A stretch of DNA of 64,000 bases from an uncultured bacterium (lineage in GTDB: Bacteria; Actinomycetota; Coriobacteriia; Coriobacteriales; Coriobacteriaceae), in NCBI GenBank assembly GCA_905214465.1, contig CAJMMD010000002.1:57080-121079 (forward strand). Reading direction: 5' to 3'. Below are positions 33,262-44,348 of the stretch, piece by piece. Each line of letters begins with the position of its first letter. Positions within the stretch are counted from its first letter, which is position 1. Below the pieces are notes generated by a model, which was not told where the DNA came from, made no database searches, and saw only the letters and a program-made list of their open reading frames with translations. The translations under genes were made by a program, and so were the position numbers.

Positions 33262-35102
33262 TGACCGATCTTGCATCCACCACACCGCAATCGCTCGGTC
33301 GCGATCCCATGGTCGGCCTGCGCCTGGCGCGTGTCGACGGGTTTGAGCCGGCCATTGCGCTCGGTCAGGACGAACTGCCTGCCTATCTGCGTCGTTTTAC
33401 GATGCTGTTTGCCGACGATGCCACCATGCGCCGTGGCGGTATCGGCCGCGTGACGCGTGCCGTCAACGCCCAAGGCGAGGCCGTAGCACTCAAACAGCTC
33501 ATCTTGCCGACGCGCGATGAGTTTGACGACGATGCCGCCCATGAGGCGCTGGTCGCCAAGTTCAAAGCGGCGTTTCGCGAGGAATATGAATGCCATCGTG
33601 CCCTTTCGGGCCTTAAGGGCTTTCCCCGCCTCTATGGCTGGGGCGAGGTTGACGGTGTGCCTGCAATTGTCATGGAATGGGTCGAGGGCGAGACGCTCGC
33701 CCGCTTGCGCTCGCGCTTTGCCGTGGACGATGCCGGCCGCCTGTCGCCGCTTGTGGCGGCGCGTCTGGGTCGCGACCTGTTCGATCTGCTCTGCCGTATG
33801 AGCCTGGTGGGGGAGGGCTTTATCCATCGCGATATCTCGCCCGCTAATATTATGGTGCGTACGGCGCGTCTACCGCTTGACCGGCAGCATGCCGAGGGCG
33901 CCTTTGACCTGTGCCTGATCGACTTTGGCTCGTCGCTGGCGCTCGAGCCTGCATCGGCCGTGGCCGGTACCGGCGGCAAGGCGTCGTTTACGGAGCGCTA
34001 TGCCACGCTGCGTCGCGCGACGGTGGCCTACGCTCCGCCCGAGATGCTCACCGACGATATTCCCGACCTGCGCGCTTTGCGTATGTCGCCGGCGATCGAC
34101 GTCTATGCCGCAGCAAGCACGGTTTACGAGCTCATTGCCGGCGCCGCGCCATACGAAGCCGCGCCGAGCACTTCGGGCACCTCGGGTTCGCGCAAAAAGA
34201 CGCGCGACATCGCCAGCCCCTACCGTCTCAAGATGGACACGCTGCCCGACTATCCCATTGGTGCCCATGCGCCCGGTTGCGATTTGACTCAGCTGCTTCG
34301 TCGTGAGCCCGATGTGGCGCTCGCTGCGGCCGAGCAGGCCCAGCAGCTGGGGCTTGAGCCGGATTCCGAGGAGCTACGCGATGCGCTGGCGTTTGTCGAT
34401 GCCCAGCTGTTCGACGTGGTGATGGCCTGTCTGTCCAGCCATCAAAAAGATCGTCCCGAGCCGGCGGCGGTCGAGGCGGCGCTCTCGGCGTTTTGTGACC
34501 ACTATGCGCAAAATGTCGGTCGTTCGCTCCGCGGCGAGCCGCTCACGCCGTGCCCCATGGATGCGTCTGGCCGCGCGGTTCGTCGCGCGCTGATGGTCGG
34601 CGCGACGGTCGTCTGTGGCGTGGTTTGGGCTGTGGTCGTGGTTTCGGCCGCGCTGCTGGCGTCGGGCGCTCGCGTGACGGCGACTTTGGGATCGCTCGTG
34701 TGGTCTGGGTCGCTACCGGGTATTATTGCCGCACTGGCGTTGGCGCTGCCAGGCATAGCCGGCGTTGCCGCGGGGGCACTTGCGCGCGATCGGCGCTCGG
34801 GCTTCCTGCAGGGTGTGCTTGCGCTTTCTGCCTGCGAGGTTCCGGTGCTGGTTGTGGCTGCATGCAGCGTATTTTCCCAACGCGCCGTGATGGGCGGCCT
34901 TGTTGCCGCTCTGGTTGCAACCTATACGCTTACGTGGTTTTTGCTTGCGATGGGCTTTGCCTTTGAACTTCCCGTTTCGGCACCGCGACGCACAAAAGCC
35001 CAGATGGCGACTCCGCTTGCCGGTGGAGCCGCAGCTGCCCGTACTTTTGGCGGACCTGTCGAAGTATCGTCCGATTCTATTTCTACGACCAAGGAGGCCT
35101 AG
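33258..35102 (+). CDS. Membrane Ser/Thr protein kinase (second signalling cluster)
   Basis: 614 residues from ATG 33258 or 33261. The kinase domain spans about 30-400 and is diverged: RGGIGRVTRAV as glycine loop, VALKQLIL with the Lys, GFIHRDISPANIM, and CLIDFGSSLAL. It is larger than usual because of inserts. After about 415 there are several membrane helices (MVGATVVCGVVWAVVVVSAALLA and others). It lies between a membrane-anchored protein and an FHA protein, with 4-nt overlap upstream and 3-nt spacing downstream, forming a compact signalling unit. Confidence 0.85.
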   Translation: MMTDLASTTPQSLGRDPMVGLRLARVDGFEPAIALGQDELPAYLRRFTMLFADDATMRRGGIGRVTRAVNAQGEAVALKQLILPTRDEFDDDAAHEALVAKFKAAFREEYECHRALSGLKGFPRLYGWGEVDGVPAIVMEWVEGETLARLRSRFAVDDAGRLSPLVAARLGRDLFDLLCRMSLVGEGFIHRDISPANIMVRTARLPLDRQHAEGAFDLCLIDFGSSLALEPASAVAGTGGKASFTERYATLRRATVAYAPPEMLTDDIPDLRALRMSPAIDVYAAASTVYELIAGAAPYEAAPSTSGTSGSRKKTRDIASPYRLKMDTLPDYPIGAHAPGCDLTQLLRREPDVALAAAEQAQQLGLEPDSEELRDALAFVDAQLFDVVMACLSSHQKDRPEPAAVEAALSAFCDHYAQNVGRSLRGEPLTPCPMDASGRAVRRALMVGATVVCGVVWAVVVVSAALLASGARVTATLGSLVWSGSLPGIIAALALALPGIAGVAAGALARDRRSGFLQGVLALSACEVPVLVVAACSVFSQRAVMGGLVAALVATYTLTWFLLAMGFAFELPVSAPRRTKAQMATPLAGGAAAARTFGGPVEVSSDSISTTKEA

Positions 35103-35105
35103 GTC

Positions 35106-36044
35106 ATGGCATCTCAAGTTGAGCTCACCCCATGCGGGGCCATGTTTGACATCTTTAAGCGCGCGGCGCATCTGAGCCATATCGAGCTGTGCGGCTTGGT
35201 GCTTTCGTCCCGTCCGCTCGCAGACGGCCGCAGCCCGCAGAGCCGAGCCGCCGATCGCTCTTGGGTTTCCCGCTTTATCGTTCGCGCGCCGGTCGGCACG
35301 CTTCAGCAGCGCTACTTTGCCGAATACGGTACCTCGGCTGCGCGTATTATGTCGCAACTGGCCCTGCGCCAGCGCAATCCCATGGACTCCACGGCTGTGA
35401 TCAATATGGTGTGCGGCCCTGCAGGTGAACCGATGGCACGCGCGCTCGAAGAGTGTCACCAGGACACAAATCTCTATCGCAACGCGCTCGATCGCCTGTC
35501 CCAAGCGGCGGAGCTCATGCCCGCCGAGCGCGCCGAGGCCGTGCTGGTGCTGTTTGTCGCCGTCGGTTGTTCGGCGGATGTGCGGTCCTCGGTGAACTAT
35601 GCCATCGACTACGCGAACGCGACCTGTGGCGGAGGCACCTCCACGCCGCGTTCGCTTGGCATGTCGATGACCGCAGGCGAGCGCGAACCCGCCCCGGCGC
35701 ACCCCTTGGGCTTGCTGCGCGTGCAAAACAGTTTTGTCGTGAGCGCCCCGCGCTGGATTCAGCCGAGTGAGCAGGGTGTTGAGATTGGCGCGCTGGCCAC
35801 TGGTGAGGGCGATATTACCGACGTCGGCGACGATGTCTCGGCCCGCCATGCCCATATCTGGTGCGATGCTCAAAATATCTGGCACGTCGAGGACTTGTCG
35901 TCCACCAACGGAACCGTGGTGGTAAACGGGGCCACGCGCGTCTGCATTCAGGTCGAGCCCGGTCGTTCCGCCCAACTCAATCCCGGCGACGAGCTCAAGC
36001 TCGGCGAATCCACTACCTACGCCGTCCTCTTCGGTGCCCTCTAG
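35106..36044 (+). CDS. FHA-domain protein of the second kinase cluster
   Basis: 312 residues. The first 200 or so residues are a helical domain without clear relatives (YRNALDRLSQAAELMPAERAEAVLVLFVA). The C-terminal 95 residues are an FHA domain: VEIGALATGEGDITDVGDDVSARHAHIW and VEDLSSTNGTVVVNGATR, with the conserved SARH and STNG motifs. It probably binds a phosphothreonine made by the kinase encoded 3 nt upstream. Confidence 0.85.
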   Translation: MASQVELTPCGAMFDIFKRAAHLSHIELCGLVLSSRPLADGRSPQSRAADRSWVSRFIVRAPVGTLQQRYFAEYGTSAARIMSQLALRQRNPMDSTAVINMVCGPAGEPMARALEECHQDTNLYRNALDRLSQAAELMPAERAEAVLVLFVAVGCSADVRSSVNYAIDYANATCGGGTSTPRSLGMSMTAGEREPAPAHPLGLLRVQNSFVVSAPRWIQPSEQGVEIGALATGEGDITDVGDDVSARHAHIWCDAQNIWHVEDLSSTNGTVVVNGATRVCIQVEPGRSAQLNPGDELKLGESTTYAVLFGAL

Positions 36045-36076
36045 CCGGCAGATAGGGACGTTCCTTTCCTGCCGGC
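36044..36076 (+). other. Stem-loop after the FHA gene
   Basis: GCCGGCAG (36044-36051) pairs with CTGCCGGC (36069-36076); the loop contains gggacgttcc. There is no clear T-run. It may end the kinase operon or be part of a dispersed repeat. Confidence 0.45.
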
Positions 36077-36208
36077 ACTTTGGGACACTCCTTGGCGCGC
36101 CAGAGCCAGTCGCCCGGGGATGGAGGGACCATTTTGGCCCTTGGCAGTCACCCAAGGTAAACCTTTACCGCCCGCCTATATTTGCCGAAATTACACTTGA
36201 AGGCGGGG

Positions 36209-36495
36209 TACAATAAACCCGCATGCGGATTTCCGTTGCGGGCGCTTCCCATCGCCGGGGCGTGCCCGGGAGCATCCGGCATGCGGCCTTTGCGGCGCTC
36301 GGTCATGTGCAAGACGGGTAGCTGGGCTTGTGGAGCGCGTGCAGCCCTCCTCGCCTCGGCATGCCTTCTCTCCACGCCATGTACCTGCTGCTGAGCCTGC
36401 CTGCCAGATGATTGGAAGCAACAGCGAAAATCCCATCACGCCAACATCCCGGCGATCGCCGGGGCCTGTATACCTATATGAGAGGAGAGGGGTAT
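36209..36495 (+). promoter_or_regulatory. Putative promoter and long structured leader of nifJ
   Basis: TACAAT (36209-36214) is a possible -10 box. The following 280 nt can fold: GCATGCGGAT (36221-36230) pairs with ATCCGGCATGC (36274-36284), enclosing a second GC-rich stem. Near the gene is the perfect 16-bp palindrome CCCGGCGATCGCCGGG (36448-36463). There is no matching gene between 36045 and 36495. I recognise no known riboswitch class. Confidence 0.4.
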
Positions 36496-40035
<3,540 letters not shown>

Positions 40036-40045
40036 GTCTCCCACC

Positions 40046-40170
40046 GCAGGATCTGAGGGCTGACCTTCGCGGACGTCCTCGGACATGAAAGAACCCCCGC
40101 TGCGCACTACGTGCGGCGGGGGTTCTTTCGTCCTGCGGAGTGTCCGCGAAGGTCAGCCCTCAGATCCTGC
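40046..40170. terminator. Nested bidirectional terminator: 29-bp perfect inverted repeat around a 13-bp hairpin
   Basis: Outer arms 40046-40074 and 40142-40170 are exact inverses (29 bp). Inside, AAAGAACCCCCGC (40088-40100) pairs with GCGGGGGTTCTTT (40116-40128) and gives T-runs in both directions. It lies between convergent nifJ and the ATPase gene. Confidence 0.85.
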
Positions 40171-40237
40171 TACGACTACGTCCTCGGATTGTGGGGCTGA
40201 ATGAAGCACGTGGCTGTGGGGGTGCCTTGTCCCGGTC

Positions 40238-40470
40238 GCTGTTTCGCGGCGTGGCCGCGAAACCACGCGCCACTTTGGGCATGGAGGGCTAGCTGATTGT
40301 GGCCTTCTGCTGCCCCAGTGCTGTTTCGCGCTTTGCGCGAAACATCGCAGCACTTTGGGCATAGTGGGGGAGTTGGTTGTCGCTGCCTTCTATCCCCTTG
40401 CTGTTTCGCGCCTTTGGCACGAAAAGCGCGCTGCTTTGGGCATAGAGGGGGACCTGGTTGCGGACCCAGA
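40238..40470. repeat. Three tandem hairpin repeats of about 81 bp
   Basis: Units start at 40238, 40320 and 40400. Each begins gctgtttcgcg, forms a stem with the following cgcgaaa or its variant, then continues cactttgggcat(a/g)g...ggg. The unit has no reading frame kept between copies, so it is non-coding. Confidence 0.65.
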
Positions 40471-40474
40471 TGGC

Positions 40475-41836
40475 CTAGAGGGATATGGGTGCAAACGAGA
40501 AATCGTTGTTGGGGTCGTCCTTTTCCATAAACTCATCGAGGCAGAATGTCATATAGATTGGAACGTAAAGGATCTTGCCCTCTTTGCAAAGGTTTTCGTG
40601 GCTCAGCACAACGGCCTCGGGAATTTTGTACTCGCCCACACTCATCAAACGGTCGAGGGCTGCATGTGCTCGAACTTTCTTGCCCGATTTGACTTCGATT
40701 GGGACAACATGCCCGCGGGCACCTTCGATTACAAAGTCGACTTCACCGACCTCACGCGTTTGGTAGTACCACGTATCTGCTCCGAGGGCAACGAGTTCCT
40801 GTGCGACCACGTTCTCATAGAGGCCGCCGAGGTTGGGGGTTTTCATGTCAAGGTAGACGGCGCGTGCCGTGCTGCCGGGATACCGCGATGCGAGCATACC
40901 TGTATCGGACTCGTATAGTTTAAAGGCCGTCGTTTTCTCCGTCCTCTTGAGAGGACTTCGTGCCTCCGTCACCTGGGGGACCATCAATCCAACGCCTGCG
41001 TTCACCAGCCATAGGAAATCCTGCTCGTATTTTTGAAGACGAGCTCCCTCGCCTAGAGACGAGACGATAAAGCGATGGGACTCCGCCTCAAGCTGAACGG
41101 GAATTTGCTCGAAAATGGAGCGAACGTTAAACGCTCGAGTCGATGCATATTTAGAGATATCGCTTTTGTACTGATCGACTAGCTGAATTTGAAGCTCACG
41201 CGTTCTCACGAGCGAATAGCCCGAATCGATATAGTTCTGAACGACCTCCGGCATGCCGCCGCAAACGATATAGGCTCTAAAGTTTTTGAGCATCGCCTCA
41301 TGAATAAAATTTTCGACGGGACGCCTCTCGACAAGGCAGCTGCGGATGTCTGCAAGCACATTCTCGCTGACGCTGTTTGCCCAACAAAACTCTTCAAAAT
41401 CCATCGGCCGCATAACAATGTGCTCGACATACCCTACCGGAAAAGAAGAGATCCCCTTAAACTCAGTCCCAGGCATAGACCCCGAGAAGACATAGCTAAA
41501 GCGTCCGTCCTCGACCAGCGCCTTCATAAGTGTAACGATCTGCGGATACTCCTGAATCTCATCGACGAAGATAAGCGTGTCTCCTTCAACAAGCGGTGCA
41601 TCCGCAAGAAGGGCCACACGGTTGATGAAGTCAATGGAGTTCTTAGCGCCAACAAGTACGTCTCTTGCCTCGGCATCAAGTAGCAGATTGACCTCATAAT
41701 ACGAAGCGTAGTTGCTCTTTCCAAACGCGCGAATCGCATAGCTCTTGCCAATCTGACGCGCACCGGTAACAAGCAGGGCCTTATGGGAGTTATTCTTCCA
41801 GCTCAAAAGCCTATCAGTGACTTTGCGGCGTAGCAT
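40475..41836 (-). CDS. AAA-family ATPase with DUF4143 domain
   Basis: 453 residues. The N-terminal AAA_14 domain has a Walker A-type loop (LLVTGARQIGKSYAIRAF) and Walker B (LIFVDEIQEYPQI). The C-terminal DUF4143 domain ends with a nuclease-like strand set (WYYQTREVGEVDFVIEGARGHVVPIEVKSGKK), recalling the D-ExK core. Such genes are common accessory genes in gut bacteria; proposed roles range from defence to toxin-antitoxin-like, none established. It is a single gene; 34-bp direct repeats precede it. Confidence 0.88.
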   Translation of the reverse strand: MLRRKVTDRLLSWKNNSHKALLVTGARQIGKSYAIRAFGKSNYASYYEVNLLLDAEARDVLVGAKNSIDFINRVALLADAPLVEGDTLIFVDEIQEYPQIVTLMKALVEDGRFSYVFSGSMPGTEFKGISSFPVGYVEHIVMRPMDFEEFCWANSVSENVLADIRSCLVERRPVENFIHEAMLKNFRAYIVCGGMPEVVQNYIDSGYSLVRTRELQIQLVDQYKSDISKYASTRAFNVRSIFEQIPVQLEAESHRFIVSSLGEGARLQKYEQDFLWLVNAGVGLMVPQVTEARSPLKRTEKTTAFKLYESDTGMLASRYPGSTARAVYLDMKTPNLGGLYENVVAQELVALGADTWYYQTREVGEVDFVIEGARGHVVPIEVKSGKKVRAHAALDRLMSVGEYKIPEAVVLSHENLCKEGKILYVPIYMTFCLDEFMEKDDPNNDFSFAPISL

Positions 41837-41852
41837 TAAAACACCTCATTGA

Positions 41853-41937
41853 CAAAAATTGGCAAATAGATTTGCCCCTAATCATACAAAAATTGACAAA
41901 TAGATTTGACCCAAATCATACAAAAATTGGCAAATAG
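41853..41937 (-). repeat. Direct repeats of 34-bp period in the ATPase promoter region
   Basis: caaaaattg(g/a)caaatag starts at 41853, 41887 and 41921. Between copies atttg(c/a)cccta/aatcata is also kept. They lie 16-100 bp upstream of the ATPase start, the place for an operator. Confidence 0.6.
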
Positions 41938-41943
41938 CAAAGC

Positions 41944-42162
41944 TCACTTAGGCCTCAAAGCCAGCGAGCCAGCACGGTACTTTGCGAAAAGGCTGGCGGC
42001 GCCGTTGTTGAGGGTGGCCAGGTTGACAGTGGCGCCGTTAGCGTTCTCGGCTGCTTGGGCGCGCAGGAGCGAAAGGGCGTCGGTAGCGTTCATGCAGAAG
42101 CCGACGGTAAAGTTCCATACTGCGAACTCGCAGTCGCTTGCCGCGGGGTGAAGCGCGATCGG
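41944..42162 (-). pseudogene. C-terminal gene fragment, family not recognised
   Basis: On the minus strand a frame without an upstream start reads ...HPAASDCEFAVWNFTVGFC, then MNATDALSLLRAQAAENANG and a tail ending in RPK and a TGA stop. An in-frame TAG lies at 42163-42165. Codon choice is like that of real genes here, and the sequence reads as the end of a longer protein. It could instead be a 54-residue peptide from the internal ATG. Confidence 0.4.
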
Positions 42163-42528
42163 CTATCCCTTATGTTGGATGAAAAGCCCCATGTTTTTGC
42201 AGGGGTGCATACTCGTCAAATTAATGTATAGAATCGCGTATAGTGCGAGTAAGATATTGCGCTGTCCGTTTTGTGTTTAGCAAAGATATAGTTTGCATAA
42301 TCTGGTCTAATCCCTGCTCTATTTAAATAAAGTTGCACGTAAATGGCGTAGATATGCCTGAACTGGGCTTCTTTACGCTGAGCGGGTAAAATCGACCGTT
42401 CGCCGCTTAGGTATTTTCAAAATGAATAAAATGAGCGATAAAGAGAATATAAACCTTAATAAACTCGCGTATCGCACGGACGCGGGTTATTAATGGGTTG
42501 TAGGCCTTTTACAGAAAGGATTCCAGCA
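42163..42528. other. AT-rich gene-free region upstream of arcC1
   Basis: The 366 bases hold no credible frame. They are much more AT-rich than the neighbours, with promoter-like tgcataat (about 42293) and tgtatagaat (about 42224). They probably contain the arcC1 promoter and control sites; I cannot define an ARG box with confidence. Confidence 0.4.
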
Positions 42529-43491
42529 ATGTCTAAGCCTCTTGGCAAGCCCGATCGTATTGTCGTCGCCCTCGGCGGCAACGCCCTCGGCAACAACCCC
42601 GTCGAGCAGATCGAGGCCGTGAGCAACACCGCCCACGCGCTCCTCGGTCTTATCGAGCAGGGTAACGAGATCATCATCACCCACGGCAACGGCCCGCAGG
42701 TCGGCATGATCCAGAACGCCTTCGCCGCTGCCCACGATGCCATCGGTACCCCCGAGATGCCGCTGCCCGAGTGCGGCGCCATGTCCCAGGGCTACATTGG
42801 TTATCACCTGCAGCAGGGCATCGGCCGCGAGATGCACAAGCGCTATAAGCGTTGGCACGCCGCCACCGTCGTCACCCAGATCGAGTGCGATCCGGATGAT
42901 CCCGCGTTCAAGAACCCGACTAAGCCGATCGGTCCCTTCTACACCGAGGAGCAGGCCAAGGAGTTCATGGCCGAGGATCCCTCCAAGGTCTTCGTCGAGG
43001 ATTCCGGCCGCGGCTGGCGTCGCGTCGTCGCTTCTCCCGATCCCAAGAAGATCGTCGAGGCTGACTCCATCCTCAACCTGCTCGACAACGAGTTCATCGT
43101 CATCGCCTGCGGTGGCGGCGGCATCCCCGTCGTCCGCGACTACGAGAACAAGGGCTGCTACAAGGGCGTTCCCGCCGTCATCGACAAGGACCTGGGCGGC
43201 GAGCTGCTGGCCGAGGACTGCGACGCCGACGTTCTGTTCCTGCTGACCGCCGTTGAGCATGTCGCCATCAACTTTGGCAAGCCCAACCAGGAGGAGCTCG
43301 AGGACATCACCGCCGACGAGGCCGAGCGTCTGGCCGACGAGGGTCAGTTCGGCAAGGGTTCCATGGAGCCCAAGGTCCGTGCTGCCATCAAGTTCGCTCG
43401 TTCCCGCAAGGGCCGCACCTGCATCATTGGCGCTCTGGACAAGGCCGCCGAGACCATGGCCGGCCTCTCCGGTACCCGCATCCACGAGTAG
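42529..43491 (+). CDS. arcC: Carbamate kinase, copy 1
   Basis: 320 residues from ATG 42529 (agaaagga ahead). It has RIVVALGGNALGNN at the N-terminus, THGNGPQVGMIQ, IACGGGGIPVV and a conserved C-terminal AIKFARSRKGRTCIIG. It transfers phosphate from carbamoyl phosphate to ADP, the ATP-yielding step of the arginine deiminase pathway. From residue 7 onward it is identical to the copy at 49717. This copy stands alone upstream, converging on the regulator gene. Confidence 0.96.
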   Translation: MSKPLGKPDRIVVALGGNALGNNPVEQIEAVSNTAHALLGLIEQGNEIIITHGNGPQVGMIQNAFAAAHDAIGTPEMPLPECGAMSQGYIGYHLQQGIGREMHKRYKRWHAATVVTQIECDPDDPAFKNPTKPIGPFYTEEQAKEFMAEDPSKVFVEDSGRGWRRVVASPDPKKIVEADSILNLLDNEFIVIACGGGGIPVVRDYENKGCYKGVPAVIDKDLGGELLAEDCDADVLFLLTAVEHVAINFGKPNQEELEDITADEAERLADEGQFGKGSMEPKVRAAIKFARSRKGRTCIIGALDKAAETMAGLSGTRIHE

Positions 43492-43592
43492 TCTCTACTC
43501 TGTTGCCTCTCTCGTGGGCGCCAGGCAAAGCGCCCACAGACTAGCCTCTCTTCATGAGCCCCGCAGTCCGCTCCGACTGCGGGGCTTTTGCT
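42547..43592. repeat. 1,046-bp direct repeat (copy 1) covering arcC and its terminator
   Basis: Identical, as far as I can read, to 49735-50780 (offset 7,188). It starts at codon 7 of arcC and ends after the terminator T-run. Confidence 0.9.
43558..43589 (+). terminator. Intrinsic terminator of arcC1
   Basis: GCCCCGCAGTC (43558-43568) pairs with GACTGCGGGGC (43575-43585), then four T. A second stem, TGGGCGC/GCGCCCA, lies at 43515-43536. Confidence 0.88.
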
Positions 43593-43615
43593 GTTGAGGT
43601 AGCTGTTCATGGGTG

Positions 43616-43682
43616 GTCATTGGGGACAGACTTAAATGAGTGGTCGCCCAATGACTACTCATTTAAGTCTGTCCCCAATGAC
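43616..43682. repeat. REP-like element: 26-bp perfect inverted repeat
   Basis: Arms 43616-43641 and 43657-43682 are exact inverses around a 15-nt loop. The core TGGGGACAGACTTAAATGAG resembles REP-type palindromes. A half element (cattggggacattcttaaacgacta) lies at about 50788-50812 after arcC2. Confidence 0.75.
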
Positions 43683-43696
43683 AAGATCCGATCCAA

Positions 43697-44347
43697 TTAG
43701 ACGCTCAGATCATGAGATGCCTGGAACCAAACGATGACTCCGAGAATCCTAATTCGGCGTTTGTCCAGCACGATATCCGGTTCCGACGTGCGATATGAGT
43801 AGGATGACAGCATCACGGTGTTCGTGCCGGTGCTATATCGCCGTATGACCATTCTGGAATTATCGGCCAAGGCGAGGACGGAGCATCCGTTCCAGGGTTT
43901 CAGATTGGGGTCCACTAGGAGAAGGGATCCTATCGGATAGCATTTGGACATGGCAGATGTGTCCATTTGAACAAAGAAGCACCCGCGATGGTTTTTGAAT
44001 ACGGATGAGGGGAGCGCCGTTGTTCCGGTCTGCTTAAGTCCTGTTCTGCCTCCATTCATCTGGATTTTAAATACATCGCAAAGGGAGTCAGTAGCAGTTT
44101 CCTTGGAATTCGGCTTCCGTCCTCCGTGGTCGAGCTTTGCGGCAAGCCCTGCGGTTTCCGATGCGAGGTCGTCAAGCTGCAGATTGAATTTCGAAATGAT
44201 CTTGAGCAGTGTCGACCGGCGGATGGCATAGCGGTCCTTTTCCCAACGGCATACCGTTTCTTTGGAGACGCCGACGAGTGCCGCGAACTCCTCCTGCGTG
44301 AGCTGGTCGCGCTTGCGAAGCGCCTTTATGTTTTGACCCGTTCCCAT
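43697..44347 (-). CDS. HTH regulator with S24 (LexA/CI-like) C-terminal domain
   Basis: 216 residues from ATG 44347, one base after the arcA1 stop, so it is cotranscribed with arcA1. Residues 5-60 are an XRE helix-turn-helix (LTQEEFAALVGVSKETVCRWEKDR). The C-terminal half has the S24 shape: FFVQMDTSAMSKCYPIGSLLLVDPN with a Ser in the nucleophile position, and WNGCSVLALADNSRMVIRRY. The expected Lys is not obvious, so it may be a sensor fold without self-cleavage. It may control the arginine genes. Confidence 0.75.
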   Translation of the reverse strand: MGTGQNIKALRKRDQLTQEEFAALVGVSKETVCRWEKDRYAIRRSTLLKIISKFNLQLDDLASETAGLAAKLDHGGRKPNSKETATDSLCDVFKIQMNGGRTGLKQTGTTALPSSVFKNHRGCFFVQMDTSAMSKCYPIGSLLLVDPNLKPWNGCSVLALADNSRMVIRRYSTGTNTVMLSSYSYRTSEPDIVLDKRRIRILGVIVWFQASHDLSV

Positions 44348-44348
44348 G

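Noticed and set aside
40238..40470. CRISPR-like array
   Set aside because: Units are repeated over their whole length, so there are no unique spacers, and no cas genes are present.
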